Source of the DNA: Glandiceps talaboti
Taxonomy: Eukaryota > Hemichordata > Enteropneusta > Spengelidae
DNA length: 64,000 bases
Assembly: GCF_964340395.1 (NCBI RefSeq)
Contig: NC_135555.1
Location: 11,722,931-11,786,930, forward strand
Direction: 5' to 3'
Positions 40,601 to 52,000 of the stretch are shown here, piece after piece. Position 1 is the stretch's first letter. Every line of letters begins with the position of its first letter. The notes beneath the pieces are model-generated. The model saw only the letters and a list, made by a program, of their open reading frames with translations. It was not told where the DNA came from and did no database searches. Made by a program: the position numbers and the translations under genes.

Positions 40601-43600
40601 ATAATTTTGCTTCATGTTCCTCTTCCTGGAAAAATGTTTCAATGCAGGTAGTAGCTAGTCACTAACTGGACAAATCTCTGTTGTACAGGAAAGAGTTTGA
40701 CCTTTGTAAGCAGAATTTTTTGTTATTCTGTTTTTTACACAGTAAATGTGTTAGTCAGATAAGGCACAACAATTTTTGGCAGGTTGAGGGGGGGGGGCAG
40801 AGTTATTTATACGAATTCATCATGTAACCTACTTTAGACACCATGAGAGTTCTGCCAACTATGGTCACTACACCGTTACCTGGACTCAATGCATGGTCAT
40901 ACATAAATTCAGCTGTGACCATGGGCTAGTGTATTGATCGACCACATTCTGAAAATAATGCTTGGCCTTCCTTGGAAATGTACCATTTAATTTATTTTTC
41001 TCCATTGCCCAAACAAAAATACTCAGTACCTGCACAATAATTGAAATCTCTGACTAACCATGAAGCTTTGGAGTATGTGAAGTGATAATATAAGTGGACC
41101 TGGCATTCTGGGCCACCTACTCACTTTTTTGTTCACCTATCACACCATTTTATTTAAAAAGTTCAACCTTCACTGAGTATCATGGTGGAACTGTATTTCT
41201 TATTGTTCATTTGAAGTCAGGTTTTCACATTTTTTGAAAAATAAATAAACTGAACAAGGCTTGGGTATACTTAATGTGAACATCATGTTCAAAGTTTAAG
41301 TTGAAACTTTTCTTACTTCATTTTTTCACTCCATGCACAGGTTTTACTTGCCAGATCATCTAAGAAACCCTTTTAAGTAGAAGTCTTTATTCCAAAACAA
41401 AACATTGTTGGTCCAGAACATAGCAAAGTTCTAACTGTTGGTTTTGATGTTTCAATTAAAAATATGTGATCAGTATAGTTTTTCTGTGTTTGGTGTAATA
41501 TCCCCCTAAAGTCTAATATCTAGCAAGACCACATATATGAAGTGCTGTCAAATGTGAGAACAATATATTGAGTCATCAGTCATCTTACAATTGTGTATTG
41601 GTTGCTGTTCAAAGCTGCATAGCTTGTAGTTGACCTCTTGTCTGTTTACATTCTGGGACTTCCTACTTTTCCACTTCAGAACACAATAATGTCTCCCTCT
41701 CTACCAAATTACCATAAGTGTTTAAATGACCCCATGTTAAACTTTAAAAAATACATTCTACCAAAATACTATGAATGTGTAAATGTTCAACTTTCCTCGT
41801 AAAAGTACACACTACAAACTCCTTTCATTGTGCCATATTATCACTATGATTGTATAAATGGCCAACTTTCAATGTATAAATAGACAGTCAAAGGTCTGTC
41901 ATGTTGCAATATTACTAAGAGTGTGTAGATGGCCTTATTTGTCACTTAAATTATCACACTCCAGGGCCTTCTATTGTACCATGGTACCAAGGGTGTGTGA
42001 ATGGCCCTGCTTTTCTGTTGAAAATACACACACCAAAGTATTACTGTGTAGCTTGTAATGTGTACACAATTTGACTTGTGTCTTCTATTTGAAATTACAG
42101 CAGAAATTGAATCTCTCATCTGTGGCCTAAGCTTTGGTGACTTTGTGGTGACTATAGTATTAGGAAGTTGAATTGATCCTAGGCTACATAGTAACTTGTT
42201 TGCTAACCTATCACAGTCTTATTTCATAAGCTCAATACATTAAACTCTCTTTCCTAAATATAACAACAGTGGAATAATTTTGATTCATGTTCCTCTTCCT
42301 GGAAAAATGTTTCAATGCAGATAGTAGCTAGTCACTAACTGGACAAATCTGTAATGTACAGGAAAGAGTTTGACCTTTGTAAGCAGACTTTTTTCTTATT
42401 TATTTTTAAAAAAAGTAAATTTGTTAGTCAGATAAGGCACAACAATTTTTGACAGATGGGGGTGGGCCAGAGTTATTTATACAAATGCATCATGTAACCT
42501 ACTTTAGACTCCATGTGAGTTCTGCCAAATATGGTCACTACACTGTCACCTGGGCTCAATGCATGTCATACATAAATTCAGCTGTGACAAATGGCTAGTG
42601 TATCGATCGACCACATTCTGAAAATAATGCTTGGCTTTCCTTGGAAATGTACCATTTAATTTATTTTTCTCCATTGCCCAAACAAAAATACTCAGTACCT
42701 GCACAATAATTGAAATCTCTGACTAACCATGAAGCTTTGGAGTATGTGAAGTGATAATATAAGTGGACCTGGCATTCTGGGTCACCTACTCATTTCTTTC
42801 TTCACCTGTCACACCATTTTATTTAAAAAGTTCAACTTTGACTCAGACTGCAAAATTTTGGTGTGCTGGAACTGTATTTCGTATTGTTCATTTGAAGTCA
42901 GATTTTCACATTTTTTGGAAAATAAATAAACTGAACAAGGATTGGGTATACTTTATGTAAACATCATGTTCAAAATTTGTTTCACTTCTTGCACACGTTT
43001 TACTTGCCAGATCAGCTAAGAAACCCTTTTAAGTAGAATTCTGTATTCCAAAACAAAATAATGTTGGTCCACAACATAGCAAAGTTCTAACTGTTGGTTT
43101 TGATGTTTCAATTAAAAATATATGATCAGTATATTTTTCTGTCTCTGGTGTAATATCTGTGTCTAGTGTCATATCAGCCCATGACTTCAGAATTCAAAGA
43201 GCACTATGCAAAAACCTATATGTAATCACACTGTCCCTTTGTGCAGACCAGTTACAACAAGGGGTGTTCAAATTTGCCATATTGTTTTACCTAGTCTTTA
43301 TCGGCCAATTAAATCATTGTCAAATAAAGGTAAAAGTCTGATTTTACTCGCCAGTATATGACTACAATCATGTTTCAGGAAGTCTACTAATAACATGCTA
43401 ACAACCTAGTAAACTTCAAACTGGTTTTGAAGTTTTCAAGAGTTTTTGGTATCTTTTCCTCTGTCTACTCTGCATTCTCAAAAGTCTATATATATTTCAA
43501 GGAAGAAAGCATATTAAATTATGTCAAATACCAGATTATTACAGTAGGTTGTCAGTTTTCTGAAAATTTTGCAGTTGCTGTTGTGTAAAGATACAACGAA

Positions 43601-43974
43601 AAATACAGGGATACTTAATTTACCTTTTAAAAATACATAAAGGTCCTATTTTATACTTTACTTCCATGAGTATGTAAATGGCCCTACTTCCCACTTAAAA
43701 GTACACACTCGGTCCAAGGTTCTACTTTTAAGCTTATGCCCAGTAAATGCTTCACACCCAATGGCTCCATAAACCACGTCAGCCTGGGAAGGCTTCACAA
43801 GTTCACATGCCTACAGAAAGCTCATTAATGGTTGTTTCTTTAAACTGCGATGATTTTTGTATAGTCTACTAGGGGAAGAATATACGATATCATGTTCATG
43901 GATTTAGCATCACAACAAACTAGGGGTCTCATAACACACACCCGTACTGAAGGCCTCATTTGTAATAAAACACA

Positions 43975-44012
<38 letters not shown>

Positions 44013-45996
44013 AATTTCCGAAAAAAACGGCAGCATCAATTCAAACGAAATTTCATAGACATCTTCCGTAGGGCAATGGCCAGAACTGATTAGGTTTTGG
44101 TAATAATCCGATGAATATTAATGACCAATTTGAGTAATTAATCGAACGAGTATAAATTTGGCGTCAGATTCAGATTCAGGTAGCGTTATCTTATGAACTT
44201 TATATTGAGCGTCATGTGGCCTCAGATCCGAAGATACCCGACGGACTCAAACCTGAAATAATACCCTTGAGATTACAGGGAAGGATTCTGCTTCACTGTG
44301 GTCGAGTGTATTCCGATCTGACGCTCAATATGATGCTACCTGAAGGCTGAATCTGAATCTGATGCCAACTTTATACTCGTACTCTACATAGCTCTACACT
44401 GAGAAAGACTCTGTTTCAGGGGTTTCGTACATGCCAACCTTATTCTGTGTTTCCCTTGGATCTGCACTCTGCCTTGGCTGGACAAACACAAGAAAAAAGA
44501 AGACCGAGGCAGGGTATTTAACTTGATTAAAACTCACCAGAAAACAATTTTTTTTCTTGGCCTTAAAATAGGTTTACAATGAGCGCAGAGTTCGCAAACA
44601 GGTGAAATATTTATCATCGTTTCAATTTCGTCAAATATGGACTTATCGTTTTCAAATTTCACACACTGATGCACAGATGAATAAAGAGAAATCGTGTTTT
44701 TTAAGATTTTCGATTAGAAGTTTAGGAAGTATTATATTGACCTCGAACCGCCTGCTTTTTACCGTGTTCTTTTCCGATTTCTCTAGATAACAAACTACCG
44801 CTGTTTGTTGCAAGGTTTGTACATAATCATTTATCTAACTCTGTATCTCAGGATATAAATACACTCTCACATATTTATCAAGTGTAATAATCTATAATTT
44901 ATACCCAAATCATGTGTGTTTGGTCAAAATATGGAAAATAGACCAAGCCTCGCCTAGCCTAGCCTACGAAGAAAATTTCGCGACAATGTAACAATAATGG
45001 TGACCTATACATTGACCTCTATGTAATTAGTGTACAGTGATCGAGGGTGCGCCACTCAACAAAATCTTGACAATTTTCCCGTAGGGGATCACAAAAGCCA
45101 AGTGAAGTCGAGGATGGCAAGCTTTCCTGTGCTGAGAATAGAAGGTGTGGCGGGCATTTCAACAACGTTTTTGACAACTAAGTTTCATTGGGACTTGACG
45201 AATCACAGATATAGAGCTTCCTCACGGAAGGCATTCACATGATTCAGTATAAATCTGGTATTGTCTAATTTCACATTTTTGAAGGAATATGGCATCCCAC
45301 TACTGCCACATCGGTAAAACGAGAACAGTTGGTAGGATATTAGGAATATTATTGTGGTCGGTCCGACAATCTCAGGAGTACTAGTATGCCCATCTAGTGA
45401 TTGGGAGTTGATTTTCAGGCCTTCAGCTTTCTCAGTCAGTGAGATCACAGGTATTGATTAATGATGTGTTGATTTAACAAATATTCACTCTAATGATAGT
45501 AGTTGGGGAAATCACCTATACCTTAAAACAATATATTAATTCTGAGACTTGTGTTCTTTTCATTGTCTGACAGCATTTGAATCATATTTTCGAAATATTT
45601 GAACAAGGGTACAGTCAGCTTTTAGAGAAAGGAAATTGAGGGGGTCACTTTTTATCATGATGGAATGGGGAGGGTCATTTTACGCGCGCAAAAACCCGGA
45701 GCTGATTTTCCCCCTCCCCTTGTAATTACGGAAGGCTCTCTTATTTGTCCCGAGCCCTTGTGTTATATTCGAGTATCTGCTTTTATATTTTTGCCTATTA
45801 GTGTCTGTGTCAACAAATGGCGGACCAAAGGAAAATTAACGATGATTTCAAATTGACAAAAATGAAAGAATCTAATTGCAGACATGACGCATTGGACATG
45901 TCGCAAAACATTTTGAATTTGTAAAACCAGAAGAAAAAACACAGTCATCAAAAACGAAATGAGTGCATGCGCATGAATGCAATTATGGTAACTATT

Positions 45997-46027
<31 letters not shown>

Positions 46028-49000
46028 TTTTGCAATGTTTTGCAGTTCAGGGTGTTGATCTGTGGCTGACATCGCTAATAATTGGTGTTGTATGTACATT
46101 TTATACAACATTGGTAAGAAAAAATACCTCTTACTGTACTCTAAACAAAGTAAATAATAAATGGATAAATAAATAAATAAATATATACAATTTAAAGTCG
46201 ATGCGATCTATATCATATTATTTTATGTACCATACAATATTCAAACTGGGTTTTGGTTTTCCTTCCTAGAGCAAATATACAATTATACTGCGTTTATTTA
46301 TTTATTTATTTATTTATTTACTTATTTGTTTATTCAGCCATTCATTCATTCACTCACTCATTCATTCATTCACTCACTCATCGTCGCCCACGTATGTATA
46401 AAACCATCAAACCAACCAATCATCCACACATCCATCCAATCATCTATCATTCGTGCATCCATCGGTTAATATATCAACCTGTTTCGTTCCCTTCCCTTCC
46501 CTTCCCTTCCATTCCTTCCTTCCTTACATATACTCAAAATCGACTAGGTTTGATAATGCTTATCTAATTATCACAGAAATAACAAACTATTGGCTTCTGA
46601 ATTGTTAATGTAATTTCCCCTGTAGGGTGGTATGAAAGCGGTGATATGGTCTGATGTCTTCCAATTCTTTGTTATGACGGCTGCAGTTGTTACTGTATTA
46701 GTTCTTGGTCTGATAGAAGCTGGTGGAGTGGAACGTGTTTTGAACTATTCGAAAGAACAGGGGAAATTGGCCGTCGAGTAGGTTTATGTCCTTCGTCGCT
46801 ACTAGTATCAACCAAATAACAAGGACAAGTTTGCTTAACAACACCTTTTCAACAGATTCAAAATAATTCAAACTAGTTATTGGAAATATGTTATGTAATA
46901 TGAAATACGCTATAATAACCACAACTGATAAATGCGAAACATAAGGGATTGGTAGAACTAATGTTAATATCAAAACATAATTGCAAAATACAGGCATGTT
47001 TAACTTGGTGAATGCGAGTGTCGTAGTCTGCAACTTGTGTAAAGCTGGAATATATTTGAAAAGCATCATGTGATATATTATCACCACTTTCTTTTCACAC
47101 ATTTCTGTTATGTGATTTTATCCAGCTTTAGTATGGATCCCACAGTTCGGTTGACGTACTTTACTATGATATTAAACGGTGGATTTCAAACGTTTTCTAG
47201 TTCTTTCAATCAAGCTGCGGTGCAGCGTTTGCTAGGTTCAAAGTCTGTGCGAAGTGCTCAAGGGTGAGTACTTGAAATGCCTTTTAAATTTCTCATATTG
47301 TATTTCCATCAAAATATCTCTCGAGTCCATACAAATATTCTCTTGTTTTTTTTAAGTAATTCCAAAGTAGGATGTAATATTCTTGACAAGCAGACAAGCA
47401 TTGTCGAAAATCAGAGTTATAACCACTGTTGATGTACTTTGATTCATATGTGACGATACTGTAGACTTACCGGTTATATGCTCAGTATGCGTGTATACCC
47501 TGACTTTAAACAGTCTTACCTAACTGTGGGACAATAAAATGGAAGTTTACCTATCAGCCCAATGGTTCTTTTCACAATACATCATAGTCTCAGGTCAAAA
47601 TTCTTATCAAAGTCAAGGCAAATCACCTGCATGACCCCATCTTACGTGAATAGTGCCCAAGGAAAAAAGAATACAAACAGTGCCCGCTCTATGGAAATTG
47701 AGATCACCATGGGTCATTAGTTCATACCATGTGACGCAATGTAAGCTAATCACTGACGGCAGTATGAAAATGATGTGTTAGAAATATGATTAACACTCGC
47801 TTATCTATTTTGTATCAATGCAAGAAAGACATTTCATATAAAGTGCATAATTTTAATCAGATTATTCAGTTTGGTCACAGAAGTTACCTGATATACCTTT
47901 GTATTAACTTATGCTTGGGGGGGGGAATCTGCATGTCTGCGTTTGTTGTTTTTGATTTTTTCTGCATTTTCCTTTCATTTTTTCTTATTTGACATAATAC
48001 ATTGATAGACAATCTTCTAATTTATCACAACAGGTCGTTGTTGTTAACCATTCCAATTAAATGGTTCTTCTATGGAATGTCATATGCCACAGGGTTGATA
48101 TTATTTACTTACTACAACAGTAAGTGTTCAAGTAACACTACATGTGTGAAATATTAGAATGTTTGATTATTATAACATGATGCTCTGCTTAAATGTTTTG
48201 TATGATCATAGGATATTTAATGTTGATTGCAGATTCTTACAACCATGTTGTTAGTTTGTCTTCAATCTTTGGATTCTGTACAGTCAAGAATCTTTGCAAA
48301 GATAAGAGATACTAGAGATGACGCTAGGATCCATACCGTGACATCAAACATGACGATAATGGATGGAGAGTACTGGTAGCTGTAGAAAGGAGAATAAAAT
48401 TAAGCAATAAACCACCCCCTGGGGATGGTATACCAAGAGGTTTTGACCAGTGAACGAAATATATGCACGAGCGATAGCGAGTGCATATATTGAGTTCACT
48501 GGTCAAAACCGAGTGGTATACCTTCCCCAGGGGGTGGTTTATCGCTATTATATTATACCAGTATATTGAAAATATCGGAAACAAGATAAGAACTAACGTT
48601 TTCTCGTTTCATATGCGCCTCTGTGTCTAATTTGCATAACAATACGCTGCTTTTCAAGACAGCTGATCTTGGCCTCAATGTGAACGTCGTGCAGCGACTG
48701 GATTTATTTATCTGCTCGTCGTTTCTAGGGATAATCTGTTCATTGATCGGCTCATTAAAAGTGCACAGTGATGAATAAACAACCTGTTTGACTCAAGGTA
48801 TAAACTTGAAGTGGTTTATTGAATACAGCGTGCTTCGATCGTTCCCGGCCGAATTGGCGACTCAGTGAAATGATAGACAGGTTGATATTTACAATGTATT
48901 TATATTACTGGAAGTTACATCAGTAGATTTTCGGGTTTGAGGATTTCCCTCTCGGATTGATGACTGATAATCTAGGACAGGATCCCAGACAAATTTCTAT

Positions 49001-52000
49001 TTAGATTAATGGTAAGTCGGCCAGTGTAACCTCTTTCACTTGCTTCATTTTTATGACAGGACAGGACAGCTCACCAATGTTTCCACTCCAGCCGCGCCGA
49101 GGCTGGGACGTGCATGCCTAGCGCCTTGACCTTAGTACATGTAGTAGGCGATGATTTGAACAAATACGCGATGACTGGGTTGCTTTCGAAATTTCCTTCA
49201 TAATTTCTCATAAAATATTGTCTCATTGAGAGAAAATCCTCCTCTGACAATTCGAAGAGTTCACTATCAGTATCACGGCGGACTACAACTCAACGCTCGT
49301 GCAGACGAACAAAATTTGGACGCGTGCCAGCAGTGCATTATCGTACCAGCAGTGCATTATCACTCGTTTTAGACGCGCTAGTTCGATGTCTAGACCAATC
49401 AGATCCCTCGATTTCCACCATCAATATACTGGTATAATATAATACACAATATACACTAAAGAGAATTATGAGAATTAGAATAGAAGATGGCTACGCTTGA
49501 CAAATTGTATTGTGGTAGTTCTTGGTCTAACTTATACAACGGATATTTGAGGCTAAGGAGAATGAATGTGACACAAACAAACACCTCAGTCGACGAACTT
49601 CCATGAACGGTTCATAGTGTTTATGTCTTAAATGTCTTTGTACTTCAGATAATATAAGCAGTTTACAGCCTGGTATCAATGCAACATTTTCGCCAGGTAA
49701 ATAGTAATTTAATTTTGTTTTGTTTTTTAAATTCATCCTTAGAAAAGACTTTACTGTTTATATTTTACCATTTAAACAAACAAATCAAACACAAATTACA
49801 TTAACAAGAGCAAGACACCATAAAACAAGCCAACAGTCATAGAACACTCGTCAAATAACCAATTAAACCATAGCAGGTAGCAATATGAAAGTAGCCAAAC
49901 AAATACTTTACATTTCAAATCATTGACAATTATGTTTGTCATATTTTGACATATGTACACAGTTCTCGATTATTTTGGAATTACTAAAGTGTGTTCGTTT
50001 TGCTCATGTTTCTGAATGGCTAATTCCAATGGATAATTTATGTTCAGAAATGTGAGTGTTGTCACAATTGTATTGTTGTATTTTAGGCATGAATTATGGA
50101 GGTCAAATAGGTAGAGCAAACTATCAACCAGATTATACATCAGCAGATCAGGTGATTATGATCTATAAAGCATTTTATATAAGCAATGGTCTATAATACA
50201 TAATGCTTTCAGCGAAGAAGTATATACTTGTTCTGAGTGTGTTTTTGCAGGTAATCAAATTGTGTATTTCTCTTTGCTGAAACCTTTACATGGCATACAT
50301 TGCATAACTTTTTAAAGTGCGATAAATTATATTTTAGGTTTGATTGCTGATTATGATTATGTTGATGATATCTTGCTTAAAGCTCTGGATATGATTTCTT
50401 TGCAGGTTATCGTCTATTTTATAAGTTCTCAACTGGGAAGGATACCTGGAATACAAGGCCTCTTCATATCGTGTTTGTTTGCTGGTGCAATGAGGTGAGA
50501 TATTACTGTTATTATACCACACACAAGACAGGTTCAACACGTTTGTAAGAATAAATTCGGCGTTTATACCCTGGTCTCTCTACATCACGACATATCGCCA
50601 TTATTATGACCGAAGGGTTTGGTTATTTTTGGTCGACGGACTAGGTCACCTATTATTGGTATAAAAAAAAAATTAGACACTGGTCTATAATTTCTAAGTA
50701 TATTGTGATCAAGACTTTGCTTCTTGATCAAATATCGAATAACTGCTGATTTAAAAACTTGTGGAATGACACCTATTATATACTGTTCAATATATACGTA
50801 TTGTCAACATATGATAATAACATAGCTGAAAAATTGGAAAATAATCGATGAATATTGTCATTTTTCAAAACCCATATTCCTTATTGATATCATTCATTTA
50901 AAATATACTGCTTATTAACATTACATATTCAAGAACAATAACTTGAGCCATGGCCGTTGCTTCCGTTTTGTGCTTATTGCTTTGTGTTGTAATATTTTAT
51001 TTGTCTTTGCATACAAAACAAACCTTAAATCCGAAACAAAAATATTGAGTTCAGGTCTTTAATAGCTCGCGCAGTGGCAGCGAATCTGCCGCGTAGCGGC
51101 TCAATGACTAGTATGCATGCGCGTCGTATATACTATGCGAAAAAAATTGGTGGTTCTCCCAGGGATGCATTGCGGCGCGCAGTGACTACGCATGCGCCTT
51201 CCATATACTACGTGCATCTACGTGCAACGTGCATCCTCCACGCGCTACCGTATCGCCATATAGCATAGGCGACATAACATCGTCATGCATTGCAATATTG
51301 TAGGCCTGTTGGCACGATTATCGTAAAATTGTAACGAGTATCGAGGCATAGCTGTACCACTAGGAGAAATTGTTTAATACACTATTTGGAAGTTTGACGC
51401 ATGGCAGTATGTGATACGGACCACTGATGACATAGCGCAGTTGAATTTCCGGGTTGTGGAAGTGCGGTTTTGACATTTATATTGTCGATAATTGATTTTT
51501 TTTACATGGTCTAAAAAGAATTACTGCTTTCCTATGTTTGTTGGTACAGTAATATTTTCTAAATCATCGAGTTGAATTCAGAAATCGTGATGTTCGGCAA
51601 CGTGTCAACAAAACATTTGTCCAAAGACCAACGTTGGTTGAGGTTCTATGATAAGTTGGCTGATTGAAAATGAACAATATTAATCTAATGGCTATGATGG
51701 TTTTTGAAACCAACAACTGCATAGAGTGTTGACTTTCTTTACTTCTCGTCTCTGTCAGAGAATTAGATGTCATTCAATAAAATAAATTTTGATGGTCAAC
51801 ACCCCTGGAAAATGACCCAAATCAAGTGTACGAAACCTGGCCCAGGCAGCCGGTCACAAATGAATCTAACCTGCGCGAGCTTATGGGCTTTGCCTAGTTA
51901 TGATATTAGATCACTGAAATTCAGAATTAAATAAATAATGCATTACAACTAACGATTTTCTTGTTCGTAGCTCAATATCGTCTGGTTTAAATGCCATTGC

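Noticed and set aside
28050-42058. Recurrent 66-residue plus-strand and 69-residue minus-strand open frames in the array
   Set aside because: They recur because the DNA recurs. Start and stop positions vary among units, both strands are equally open, and no domain is recognised.
26400-43150. Regularly spaced repeats as a CRISPR-like array
   Set aside because: Units are 1.67 kb with no unique spacers, in an animal genome; this is a tandem satellite.
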